A stretch of DNA of 64,000 bases. It comes from Strigops habroptila (lineage: Eukaryota > Chordata > Aves > Psittaciformes > Psittacidae). The DNA lies in contig NC_044289.2 of assembly GCF_004027225.2 (NCBI RefSeq), positions 11,866,354-11,930,353 of the forward strand, read 5' to 3'. A program made the position numbers and the translations under genes. Each line of letters opens with the position of its first letter. The stretch's first letter is position 1. Shown piece after piece: positions 36,190 to 47,900 of the stretch. A model generated the notes under the pieces. The model was not told the DNA's origin. It was given only the letters and a program-made list of their open reading frames with translations, and ran no database searches.

Positions 36190-37165
36190 GCACAGCTAGC
36201 TGCCGCCTTTGGGGTCTTGGGGAGCCGGGGGGGGGCGGGCAGCGAAGGGCCAGGGGCGGAGCGCCCATCGCGGGTGCTGGGGACGGCCGGAACCGCCGCG
36301 CCCGGCACGGCTGTGCCCGGAACGCTTTTAAGGGAGGACCGGCGGGGCTCGGAGGTATCGGTTGTGCTGGTGGTGGCTTCTCCCGTCCGGGCCATGGCGG
36401 GCCCGCGGCTGGAGCCCGACCTGGCCCGGCAGCTCTTCTTCGAGGGCGCCGCAGTCGTGATGCTGGGTGTGCCCGAGGGCACCGAGTTCGGCATCGACTA
36501 CAGCACCTGGACCGTGGGCCCCAAGTTCCGCGGCGTCAAGATGATCCCGCCGGGCGTCCACTTCCTGCACTGCAGCGCGGGGCGGGCGGGCGGCCGGGAG
36601 ACGGGCCCGCGCACCGGCTTCTTCCTGAGCCTGCAGCGGCGGGACCTGCGGGTGCTGCGGTGGGACCCCAGCAGCGAGGCCGTGGAGCTGGCGCCGCTGG
36701 GCGCGGAGGAGGCCGCGGCTTTCAGGGAGAACCTGCGGGAGCTGGACCCGTTCCTCGGGCCATACCCCTACGAGACCCTCAAGAAGTGGGTCTCCCTCAC
36801 CAGCTTCATCAGCGAAGCGGCGATGAAGAAGCTGCAGCCGGAGAGCGGGCGGATCTGCGCTTTCTCCGAGGTGCTGCCGGTCGCGGCCGGGAGGCTCTCC
36901 AGGGACCGGGCCGAGCAGCGCCTGCCGCCCGTCGATGCCGAGTGCCGGAGCTACGCCGAAGGCTTGGCGCGGCTGCCCCAGATGAAACCGAAAGCAGGCA
37001 CCGAGATCAGGTTCACGGAGCTGCCGAAGCAGATGTACCCCGATGGTGCTACGCCGGAGGAGATCACCAGGCACAGCATGGACCTCAGCTACGCGCTGGA
37101 GAAGGTGATCGGCCAGCGGTACGCCAGCCAGCCTCGGGATCTGCTCGGTGAGTGCCGCGGGTCGC
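36190..37165. promoter_or_regulatory. AAR2: CpG island and promoter of AAR2
   Basis: From about 36190 the sequence becomes strikingly rich in CG dinucleotides, with GC boxes such as GGGGGGGCGGGC near 36228-36240, and remains so through the first coding exon. No TATA box is seen, as expected for a housekeeping promoter. The transcription start is probably between 36230 and 36390; it cannot be fixed from sequence alone. Confidence 0.8.
36394..37147 (+). CDS. AAR2: AAR2 coding exon 1 (N-terminal domain)
   Basis: 754 bases, residues 1-251 plus one base. Contains the beta-rich N-terminal domain, the [20 protein letters not shown] linker helix, and [20 protein letters not shown] with the start of the helical domain ([13 protein letters not shown]). 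Arg/Gly/Ala-rich differences from human around 60-70 and 185-200 follow the high local GC. Donor GTGAGT. Confidence 0.97.
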
Positions 37166-40100
37166 CCGGTAGAGCCCTCAGGTGCTTAAGGAGAATAAAG
37201 TAATTTCTCTGTAAAACCAGGGCCCCAGGATGAAACCTGCTCCCGCGCTGTGGGCCCCGTTCCCTGGTGCCCTGAGGTGTCCTTCTCAATTGTAGTTTGT
37301 GGAGTTTTTAGCAGCTCTAGGGCTGGTTCCCGTTGTGCTGGTGTGAGGACGTGGTGCTCCCTGTCCGGAGCTGCCTCTCTCACTCCTGGGCACTGTGCTG
37401 GGAGCCCAGATTGTCTCGAATTAAGTCAAAAACAGCAACCACATCTTATGTGAAGGGGGTCTGTTGCCTGGTACCAGTTAAGTGAACCTCTTGAGGACAG
37501 AGCTCACGGTGTCCCGGGAGCATTGAATGGGGCCGAACGTCGCCGTTTTCAGGTCCTTGTTCCCGTTTCGGGCTGGTGCCGGGTGGTACCTGCCTCCCAG
37601 CAGTGCCCGGTCGCCGCCTGGCTGGAGCGGTGGCAGCTCTGCTCTGTGCTGCTGGCGACTCTCTGTGGCAGCGGTAGGGCTTTGCCAGCCCTGCTGCAGG
37701 GGGATGTCCCCAGCGAGGGCTGCAGCTCTCTCCCGGTCGCAGGGTCTCCATTACTTGCTAGGCTTTTTTGTCAACTTGAATAAATATCAAATATCAATCT
37801 GTGGAGGTCCTGGAGTGGGATTTTGTTTTGTGGCAGGATGAAGGGGGGGCTTGGGAACACAGCCAAGCTGGAGCCTTGGTTCTGCTGAGGTTTGCAATAA
37901 CCCTTTGTTTTTCTCTTCCTCCAGTTTTTTCTGTATTAACGATATACGATTTATTCTTTATCAAAATTATCAGAGATAACTCTAGGATATACAAAGGATG
38001 AATTACCTTAGGAAATGGTGATGCCATCATTCTGGCAAAATAGCTGATGCTAAGGTATCCAATGAGCTGAACCCTGGCTCTTAATTCAACAAGGAAAAAA
38101 CAGCTGTTACTGTACTGCTCGCCTCCCCCAGTGTTCCCACAGCCCTTGCGATCAAGGGCAGTAGCATTTTCACTCCTGTGTGGGTCTGGAAGCCTGGCCA
38201 CAGGCAAACTCAGTGCTTGCAGAGCCGCAGCAACGTCTGACTTCTTATTTGGATGTCATTTTGAGAGCACAGATGACAGTGGAAGTTCTTAGTTTGCTGT
38301 TTATTCTGCCTGTGAAGTCAGTCTCAGGAGGCGATAATTACGGTTACAGGTGAACCTGCCCAATTATGCTTTGCTTTTTCTCCAGCTGAGGAGCAGAGAG
38401 TTAGGGAATAGTCTATGTTTGGAGCATTGATTGCTATTAGCAGAATCACTGGAAGGGCAGAATACATGTGTGAAAGGCAAACCCAGAGTTTTATGCCATC
38501 ATTTATAGCGATTTTGAGAGGACACATATCTTGGTCGTATTTTCACTCTTAGGTGTCTTTTGTTTGTTTTCCTTTGCTTAATATGCACAGCTGAGTTGCA
38601 GTTTGCTTTCATCTGCTTCCTGATTGGGAACGTATACGATGCATTCGAGCACTGGAAAAGACTCTTAAACATCCTGTGCCGATCTGAAGATGCCATAAGG
38701 AAGTATCAAGACCTTTACATCAATCTAATTTCGGTGCTGTATCACCAGCTCAGTGAAATCCCAGCAGATTTTTTTGTGGACATTGTCTCCCATGACAACT
38801 TTTTAACCAGCACCTTACAGGTATGTTTGCTGCTGCCACTTGAAAGATGGGAGTGGGAGGAGAGGGCACACAGGACATCAGAGAAGTTACAAGAGGAATT
38901 AAGCTACTGTTGAGCTGCGTGGGAGCTAATGAGCCTGTCTGAGCGCACACATGTTTGCTTTTACATTTTCCTTATGTTATTTCCAAAGAAATGCCATTTA
39001 CTTGTCATCTCAGAGTTTGATCTGCTCAAGCTGTGCCTAGGAGAGGCTAATGCAGTATAAAATTGAGTTAGTCTGCATGCAGAGAAGCCAGCAAAGTGAG
39101 GCAACGAGAGGAACAGCTTATGAAGATGGCCACAGCAGAGACTGGGGACTGTGTCTTTTTTATGTTTTCCTTGCAAATAGTGCCTGTTTGTTTATTTTTT
39201 TTCTCAAATGCCATTCATTCTGTAAAACAAGAACCGAAACTTTGCCATTACAGACTGATAATGCTGATTTCTGGTCAGCTTGGATGGTCTGCTTAGTATG
39301 CAGAGAAGTTGCAGTGAAACCTTATTGAGCTTAGGGCATTGATAGGGTTTAAGAAGCTTTTCCATTCCTGTTACCCTCAGTGCGTGGGGAGTTTATCTGT
39401 GTTAGCTTTTGCTCAGCTTTGAATACAGCAACTTTATTTTTGGAGTTTGATCCAAGGCAAGAAGAGTACAGTATAACCTCCGCTGAGTATGCAGCCCTAA
39501 CAATATTTAAAGGGGGGAAAAAAAAGTGAAATAACTAATTTAATGTGCAATTACGTAGGAGAAGTGGGAAGTATAATATTTTAGTTAGGGGTTTTTTAAT
39601 AACAGCCTTGCTGTGTGACACAGTTCTGCTCTAAAGAGGCAGTTTCATGGTAGAATGAACAAGGAAAAGGCAAATGATCATAAACAATGCAACGAACTTC
39701 GCTGCTCTTGTCAGTGTTTTATTCAGCTGTCAGTAAGTCTCTCCCATATAAAAGCCTTCTTTTTCCCCCAGAGGGTTTTCCCTTCACTTCCATTGTGCAA
39801 TGATTTTTTTGGCTTTGAAATAAAAGTTTCTTCCTATGGAAATGAATTCTGGTTCAGAAGAGGAGCAGGGGCAGGCTGGTGAGAGATGGGCTCTGAGGCT
39901 AAATGCCCTGTTTAAACATACACAGGTGCTTTAACTCTCAAAGTGCTCACAGAAGCTGTGACTTTGAAAAGTTAATAGATTTGTGTGTGTTTGGATGATG
40001 GAGAGGAGCCACCTTTAGAGGTATGTCCACATTTCAGTGCCCTGTGCGCAAGGGAGTGGCTGTGCTGGGTATGACTGGACTTTTCCCAGACAGCGCCCAT

Positions 40101-40672
40101 AGAAACTGATAGTCCTCTTTTTTTCTCTCTTTTTTGCTGCTTTTTTTCTGCTCAGAATTTTTCCTTTGCTCACACTTAAGCATATTTCATAATTCCTTAG
40201 TACATATTTAATTGCAAATATACCCCTGCTTCAAACAAAGTTATTACCTTAATGCAACTATTCCTAATGCTGGCTCAGTGGAGTGAAGGCAGGATGTCTG
40301 TCTTGGCTCTGGGATGAGAGGCGAAGTGTGAGCTTTGTTTAGGTAGCCCCAAAGCTGGAGTGGTTCCTAGGGTGGGAGATCCCCTACCAGTGGCCTAACC
40401 TAAAACTTTTCCTGATGCATCTTGTTGATAATGTCTTTGTGGGAAAGAGATGCACAGCTTGTGCTATGGCTGAGTTCTTACTGACCTCTGCTCTGTTCTT
40501 TTAGGTGTTCTTTTCCTCCACGTGCAGCGCTGCTGTTGATGGGACCCTAAGGAAAAAGGCTGAAAAATTCAAGGCTCACCTAACAAAGAAATTTAAATGG
40601 GACTTTGAGGCAGAGCCTGATGACTGCGCTCCTGTCGTGGTAGAACTTCCTGAGGGCGTGCAGGTGGACTAA
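36394..40672 (+). CDS. AAR2: AAR2, U5 snRNP assembly factor (complete, three coding exons)
   Basis: AAR2 (C20orf4 in human) is the orthologue of yeast Aar2p. That protein binds the C-terminal RNase H-like and Jab1/MPN domains of Prp8 during U5 snRNP assembly and is later exchanged for Brr2. Coding exons 36394-37147, 38591-38820 and 40505-40672 join in frame to give 383 aa, against 384 in human. The N-terminal domain holds the conserved [11 protein letters not shown] (29-39) and [13 protein letters not shown] (42-54). The C-terminal helical domain holds [15 protein letters not shown] and [12 protein letters not shown]. The start is the Kozak-like GCCATGG at 36391-36397; there is no other in-frame ATG upstream within the open frame. 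It lies head to tail with EPB41L1. Very GC-rich first exon, AT-richer later exons. Confidence 0.97.
37148..38590. other. AAR2 intron 1
   Basis: 1.4 kb. GC-rich at first, becoming AT-rich. No exon or repeat recognised. Acceptor ATATGCACAG. Confidence 0.6.
38591..38820 (+). CDS. AAR2: AAR2 coding exon 2 (helical domain)
   Basis: 230 bases. The split codon G|CT gives Ala where human has Gly (LLAELQ versus VLGELQ). It reads [20 protein letters not shown] and continues to [20 protein letters not shown] and LTSTLQ, very close to human. Phase 0 exit at GTATGT. Confidence 0.97.
38821..40504. other. AAR2 intron 2
   Basis: 1.7 kb, AT-rich, with several T runs near 40120-40170 and a canonical TTCTTTTAG acceptor. 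No feature recognised. Confidence 0.6.
40505..40672 (+). CDS. AAR2: AAR2 coding exon 3 and stop
   Basis: 55 codons and TAA. It reads [20 protein letters not shown] then [20 protein letters not shown] and [15 protein letters not shown], aligned with the human C-terminus ending VELPEGIEMG. The last few residues differ. Confidence 0.97.
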   Translation: MFFSSTCSAAVDGTLRKKAEKFKAHLTKKFKWDFEAEPDDCAPVVVELPEGVQVD

Positions 40673-41700
40673 GAAAAACACTTGCTTACGAATGAACAGC
40701 TTCTTAAAATAACTCCTCTCCATGTTTTCTCCAGCCTCGCCAGCTTCCTGAAGTCTGTTCCTGAAGCTGACGCCTCTTTCTGCTGTAGAAGCAGATATGG
40801 AAAACCCAGAACGATTCTTAACTTTGCCAGGAGACAGAATTATTGGAGGAGTTTGAGTATCATCATATGGCTGCTTTGGACACCTTGGGTTTTATCCCTA
40901 GCTCTTTATACCATCTCATTCTGTACTTAGCTGACCCCTAGATCCCCTGTCCTTCTGGGCTGGAGGGAGCACCCTGTTTAGAGAGCATCTGTGGTTGTCA
41001 CTTGAAGCCTTTGTTGCTCCGATTTAATGCCTCCTGAGCAAGGAGTGGAAACCCACATGACTGGTCATAGCAGCTTTTGACAGCCCCAACCCAGGCTGTG
41101 AACTAAGAAATTCTGTTCTTCCTAGGCAGGGATTACAGGGATGTAGCCACAACAGTTTTAAAACTGTGTTGGATGCTGATGGTTTTTACTGTGATTTATT
41201 GCAATGATCAATAAATTGATTTGAGTCCTTGCGGAGGAGGACTCAAAACCACAATAAAATGCTTCCCATTACATACCCCGAATACTGAGGTATCTTATTC
41301 CTCCCATTCTGTAAAGCATTTTGTATTTACTGCCGGCACTGTTTAGCCTGATGTAAAAGAAAATTAACAGTTTGGTAACAATAAATAGAGTTATTGGACT
41401 GTAGTCACCCAGGTCTTGAAGAGCCAGCATGAGGTAGAAGGTCAGACTTCCACATGAACTGGATCCTCTGTTTTGTTATAATTGGAAATCTTATGTATTT
41501 TCATTGGTGATGGTCTCTTCTTGCTCCCCCCAGGGAGGATGTAAGAAAACTTGTGGTGCTTATTCAGAGCTGCAGAGGGATAGTCCTACCACTCACTTGT
41601 TACTTCCTCGGCTGTTAGACTGCCTCGGAATTTGTCTGTATGCATATCTAACAACATAACACTGTTTGTTAGCCTTTTATAGTTCAAAATAAATCTCAAG
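40673..41700 (+). other. AAR2: AAR2 3' UTR and alternative ends
   Basis: AATAAA hexamers occur at 41210-41215, 41253-41258, 41380-41385 and 41688-41693. The first two flank a 10-base-pair hairpin (41220-41247). The likely main end is just after 41258; the later signals could give longer forms. Confidence 0.65.
41210..41258 (+). promoter_or_regulatory. AAR2: Paired AAR2 poly(A) signals flanking a hairpin
   Basis: AATAAA at 41210-41215 and 41253-41258. Between them TTTGAGTCCT (41220-41229) pairs perfectly with AGGACTCAAA (41238-41247) around an eight-base loop. Confidence 0.7.
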
Positions 41701-44700
41701 AGACCCTTTCCAACAGGAAATACCTGTTCAAATGGGTTGTTTTATTATTTAGCCAAAGCTTGTGGTACAGTGACACTGCCCTCTCTTTCTCGTCGGGATG
41801 TCCAGTGTCCCCAGAAGTAGTATCACAATGGTAAGTGTGACATCCAAGAACAGCTCATAGAACAGCACATGGCATGGCAGAAAGCATGGTGTGTTCTGGG
41901 AAGAAGGTATGTGATGAGGTGTTCCCAAATAATTGGGATTTTACCACAGGAGTCAGCTGTCAGGAGCCTCCCGCACTGCTCCATGCTGTTTCTTCCCTCT
42001 CTTCCCTTTTTCTCTGCGCTCCATTACTCTGGTGTCTTGGTTTGCCCGTTTTAAATGGTCTCCATATCGACCACAGGCCCTTGGGGGAGGTTACTCTGAT
42101 TTGGCAAGGGTTGTGCTTTTAAATCTTTATTCCCATGTGTTTTCTTGTCTGTACCACCCCTGAGAACTTTTGTATGGTAGTTTGACTGTGCTCTCCTCAT
42201 GTCTTCTGCCTCTTGCTTTGTATCCACAGGCAGTGCTGTCTTTCCAGTTGCCAACTGGGCAAATCATTTGTAATGGATGGTCCCAGTTTTGAGGAAAGCC
42301 CTTTGCACCAGTCTGATGACTGGTTCTGTTGCTTTGAAGCAGAACACCAGTTGCTGATGTAAGTAGCAAGCAGTGAAGGCACATGGAGCCTGGGACCTGT
42401 CTGGCTGGAAGGGAGAGAGGAGCAGCGTTCCGTGGTTGCAGACCAGGCAGTACAAGTGCTTTGCAGGCTGTCCTGGCACTTGTTTGATGGAAAGGTTAAT
42501 TTGAGAGTGTCTTTGTTAAATCTCAAAAACAGTAACTGAAAACTAACTTCCAAAGCATATAATAGTTGGGTTCCCATAATGAACTACACTTTTAGCAACT
42601 GAGAGAATATAATTGTACTTCCCTTGTGCTTTTTTCCTTTTTGCAAGTTTTTAATAGGGAGAAGTAGTACCTCTTATTAAACCCACAAAATAGGTGCCTT
42701 TGGGGGCACAGTCCCTTGGTTAGATAAGAAACAAGCAGTGAACTTTCAGCTAAACACTGGTTGAGGTGTTCAGAATTCAACTCCGTTATATGACTCAATT
42801 GCACACTTTGAGGGAAAAGGGAAGCTGGCACATGTGAAACAATCTGTGTTGGATGTTTGCAAGGGAGGGTATAAATTTGGGAGGAAGAAGAGTGCCATTA
42901 TTCCTGTTGAAGTCATCAGGAAGGAGGGTATAAAAGGAAAGTGGTAACATGTAATAGAAGGAATGTTTTCTTGCCCTTACATAGCCTCAGGCCAGCTATG
43001 GTTATGATGACACTGCCCCTTCTTCCAGCTAAGATGAATACAGTGATTTGAAAGCAAAAGAGACTCTGTGTGTGTGTAAATCCACATTACTGCAAGCTAA
43101 TGAAGTGTAATATGTGATGTGTTTGCAACACTGATTCAGCAATGAATTCGGGTCAGGACAAGCAGCTTTTGGTGTGTTGTGAAGTGGCACTGAAGCATGA
43201 GGTACATTGGCCTCCTGCTTATGTGGAGTGTTGTCCAGCTGCCAGAGTTGTGCAAGTGAGGCAAACTGGCATCATTCCTGTCCTGTGACATGTGCTTTCA
43301 CTGCAAACTGTGTTGGAGCATGGGCCCTGCTTAGCCCTGGGTGAGGTTAATCATGTGTGAATGAGCAGTGGCATGACCTGACCACTGGACAGCCCCAGAG
43401 ATGCACTGAACACTACATTTACAATGCAAAGCCTAGGTAAGTATGTTCAACCCCGAGAGCTGCTACTCCATCTTTTCACTTCCCACATAGGCTCAGTAAC
43501 GTTAGCCAAAACAGAGGTTTGAGGCTGATCTTTATCCTCTGTGGGGTCCCTTTGTTGTCCTGCATCACACCAAAGAGAGTTGTTTCTTGTTTTGTTGACC
43601 CTGCGAGTTCATAGATGTGGAATGTGCCACCTGAGGCCGTAGGAAGCTGCCTTCCTATCCCTGTATTGGGATACAACCTTTTTTTATTGGAAAGAGAAAT
43701 GGCACATCTTGCTCTGCCAATTCATGTAGCTTTGTATGTGATTTCCATCACCTCCTCTCAGCTGCCAAACAAGCAGACAGACCACTTCTGTCTTCTTTCA
43801 GGTGGATTGCTGCTGGTGACTTCATCACATCACTGATGAACATCCACAGTGTAGCTTTGCAGCTCAAATGAGTTTTGTGTGGCAGCTGTCTCAGCGATGC
43901 TTTAACTCCTGTGACATCAGTGCTTGCAGACCTTGAACACCACCAAGGTCATCTAATGTTAGATGTTACCCAGAGATGTAGAGGTGGTGTTCACTTGTCC
44001 CACTGCTCTTGTCCTTTAAATGCAAACTAAGGATGAAAGGGAGCAGGTGGGGAAGCTGTGGAAAGCAATCAGTGACTTTCTGTAGCTTGATAGTGCTGTG
44101 GTTTTAAATCTGAAGTGACCTCAGGGTTAATTACTGAACTAGCAGCTCTTCCTTGGTGCTTCTACTGCTTAATGGTAAGTTGAATTTTTGGTTATTTGCT
44201 TGTGGTAACCCCAGCCTTTCTGTGTGCATCTTCTTTCAGTTCTTTTTCTATTTTCATTAAGCTTTTCTACTGTTTGTTAGTATCATACCCTGATTTTTCT
44301 AATCCAGAAATAACAAATGATAGATCTCCATTTGGCATTTGTGTGTCTAAGAACTACCAGGAGTGATTTTTCAGGGTCTCTTAGGGGTACACCATTTTTG
44401 TTTGGAGCAATGTTTATTTCTGCTGCTGCTTTGACAGCTGGACATAGACTGTGCCAGCTGCTGCAGATGGAGCGGCTGGCACCGAGCTCCTGGAATATGG
44501 AAAAAGATGAAATGGAACATCTTCATTCCTTTCCCTGAAAAAGGAAATCATCGGCCTCTGATACTGCTGTTCATTGTCGAATGCAGCTACGACAGTGGTT
44601 TATTCTGCAGCCCTGTTACTATAAAAGGGATGTGTTGTGAATGGTCATTCCTTCCCAATGTGCTCAGCTATTCCGGAGCTGTTTATGCTCCCCCTCCGAG

Positions 44701-44820
44701 AACGTGCACCTCTTATCCTGCTGCGGGGCTGAGCAGACCAGGGCTGGGATTTGGCAGTGCCGGAGCCTGTCCCACAGAGGCAAGTGTTGTACAAACCACA
44801 GTGTGGAGCTGGAGCATGGG
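41700..44820. other. Intergenic DNA downstream of AAR2
   Basis: About 3.1 kb of moderately AT-rich DNA without exon, RNA or repeat that I can identify. Open stretches are short and lack family motifs. Confidence 0.5.
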
Positions 44821-44849
44821 TGGGAGGATGCTCCATAAAGCATGGACTG

Positions 44850-44975
44850 TGCTGGAGCCTGTAATTAATGCGCAGGAGGCATTGCCTCTGCGGGGGCCTC
44901 ATTAAGAGAACATAAATGAGCTGCGAGGCAGCCTTAATGCAAATAAACAACTCCAAATGGGTTAATCAATAGGAG
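44850..44975. promoter_or_regulatory. Candidate conserved regulatory block
   Basis: A compact cluster of homeodomain/POU-like words: TAATTA at 44862-44867, CATTAAG near 44900, octamer ATGCAAAT at 44937-44944 and TTAATCAAT near 44962, separated by short GC-rich segments. Composition differs from its surroundings. Called on motif density alone. Confidence 0.3.
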
Positions 44976-47900
44976 GAAAAATCCATACATGCAGTCTGTC
45001 GGAGCGGCTGCTCTGGGTACGTTGTCCTGCCTGCCTTGGTGGGTTTCAGCTTTGTGTTTTCATGAAGAATAAGCTGCCATCAGGGTGCTGCAGAAATGGG
45101 CTGTGCAGCTGCAGTCTGGCCAGGTCTGCCCTGTGCCCGCTGAGCTCTGGCTCCAGCAGCTCTTCTCCCCTCAGCTTGAGGGGCTCTGCATATTGGAACC
45201 GAAAAGACTGCACTCATGTTTGTTGTAGCATGGTCGCAAGATGAGGAAGCACCTGCTGGGTCTCACATTTGGGCAGGCAAGAAGTGAGGGGGAGAAGGAA
45301 ATGACAAGAGTTACCTGTGGGACTCTTCCTTTACTGTGAAAGTTGCTCATAGCTTCACTGACTGGTAAGAAGCTTGTGAGGTAAAGTCCCAGGAGCAGTG
45401 TGGTTAATTATGGGAGTTTTCACAGCTTCCCCCTCGAAAGTATCTTTTGTGGGATAGCGAGAGGACACTTGCTCTGCCTTTTCTGTGGAGGTTCCTGTGA
45501 GAGCATCACTGACAGGAGCAGCGGCTTCATGTGATTTAAAACAAACGTTACCGGTAGAATTTGGATGGAGAAAGCTTCTCCTTTGCGGAGAAGGGATTTT
45601 CAGTGAAGGAGAAGGACCTCTGGGTGGCTCCACCTTCACAGGTCTGGCATTGGATGTTGTCATTCCTGCAGGCGTGCTACAGGAACAGCTTTATTTCCAT
45701 GAGCCATCCTTCTGGTTTAAGTACTCGGCAGCAGTGGATATTCATGCCTGGCCAATACAGCTAGCTGGAGATAGTCTTACTCCAGGCAGGAATTGCTTAT
45801 AGCAGGGGAGCACTGCCTCATCATTGAATGCTGGTGATGTATCCTGAGTCTGTACTGGACATCCCAGCTAGAAGTGATGATTCACACGCATGCTGAGGCC
45901 CTGTAGTCACAAGTTGGTCTGGAAACAGGCTGGCTGCTTCAGCACTCAGTATTGCCTACTCCACGGAGCAACAAAGCAGGCTTTGCATCATGTAGTTCTG
46001 CAATAACCTGCATTTCGGGGATGGCTGTTTCCAGTAACGTGAATTGTTCTTTTAATAAGGTTTGCTGGAGGATTTTACGGAGCTACATTCCTAAGTGTTC
46101 CCTCAGCACTGCTTGTCCCTCCTCTGTGTAAGTTCTTATCCCCTTCAGATTGCTGTGAGCTGCTCAAACATGTTAAATGGTGGGTAACCCAAAATCATGG
46201 ATGCGCCAAGGGGACCTTGAGCCTGGCCACAGGCTGATTGGGATGGTTCTCTCCAGGAATACCTGTGGTGAGTAAGTGCAGAGCAGAGCAGTGACATGGG
46301 TACAGCCCAGCTCCTGCCACAGGACTGCCTGCGCACACCATGCACACCTGAATGCATCTGTGAGAGTCACAAATGCTGCTGAAGTGAATTCTGGGCAGGA
46401 GGTGATGGAGCAGGGACGAGCTGGGAAACTTCACAACAACTGGGAAGAGGAGGCAATTCGGGCAGGAGAAGTGCAGGGTGGTCCCTTGGACTCAATTCTT
46501 CCATTTGTGCTAAGCACAGCCTCTTGTCTGGTGGTATTTTTGTGCTGTTTTTCAAGCAGCCACTTCAGTCTTTAAAAAGCATCACTTGAGAGTCTGCTGA
46601 TGGTTGCTGTGAGCTTTACAGGCTTCTGAGAGACCTTCCATGTGCAATCCAGCAGGGACCTGTTAAACACATCACCCAGCTGTGGTGTGTGGTCACTCAG
46701 GGCCCTCTAATGCCTTTATTTCATTAGCAAGAGCTCACTGGGGAGGGCTGTGCATGTCCATCGTTGCTGGAAGTTCACACTGCTCAAGTATGTTCATTTA
46801 ATGGACTGGTTTTCTTAACAAGACCAATAACCAGCATGATCTAATGTTCCTTCTGGGGCTCTCATTCACTTTATTCCCCAGCAGAAGCAGGCAGGTCAAG
46901 AGCTCTCCTGCATTAGCAAGATGTTCCACCTTCCTTGTTATCTACCATTCCCTGCAAAGATTCTTTTAAACTCCCAAAGAAAGTGTTACCTTTGATTTAC
47001 CTTTTTCCCCTCCTTCTTCCTTTGCTTCTTCAGACAAAACATTTATCGCTACTTCAAAAGACCAAACAACTTATTGTGTCAGGCATCCTAATCCAATCTG
47101 ATGTGGCTCAAAAACTCCATCACTCGTCCCATGCTTCAGTAATGAAAGGAAATGGGAAGTTTTTGTCTTGTGCCAGCAGTAAGCCACTCAGTAAAAGCAT
47201 CTTTTGGCTGGTTTTACCAGTGCCACCAGGCAAGGTCCCTCAGAGCTGGCTGTTTAGCCTATATATGTGCAGTTGCAGGCGTGTGGGTACACACAGAGCT
47301 GAGCTACCAGCATCTGCATCATGCAGCTGAAGTTACTGAGCAGCTGGGTGGGTTTGGGCCCTGGTTATTGCCAATGCCTCTCAAAACCTCTCTCCCTTTT
47401 GTACTGCAAGTACTATTTGTCTGTAGCTGGCAGAGTTATACTTGGATTTCACCTGGGGAAACTGCATGGTGTGATCTCAGATTCCACAGCAAGAGTGTGA
47501 CAGAGCCAGGAGGAAACCCAAGGCTTCTTCATGCATCCTCTCAGCTTCTGCTCCTCTGCATCTGGCTGCTGGGCAACACTGGTACCCGGCTGTCTGCCAC
47601 AGGTTGGTGGAGCTGAGATTGCAGCACAGGCATGGTGAGAGCACCCATGTGCACTTCAGGACTGCGATGGCACTGGGGCTGCAGATGAGAGCAGCTTGTG
47701 GCCAAGGGGTGAGGCTGGGTGATTGAGCCCTGATCCCTCAGTATCACATCGGTCCCAGGAGGAGCTCCCAGCCCTGGCTGCGTGTTGTGCTGTTGTCCCT
47801 ACCTGCCTGGCGCAGAGGAAGGATGGGTGAGTGTCCCCTTCCCACAAGTAGCAGCCCTCAGTGCGGAGGAGTTGAGGAGCAGCTAATTGCTGTGCTCCAG

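Noticed and set aside
36328..37074. 248-codon minus-strand frame opposite AAR2 exon 1
   Set aside because: Antisense shadow caused by high GC; no similarity to known proteins.
36045..37151. 368-codon plus-strand frame overlapping AAR2 exon 1
   Set aside because: Gly/Ala/Arg-rich shadow frame of the CpG-rich AAR2 exon; the true frame matches AAR2 throughout.
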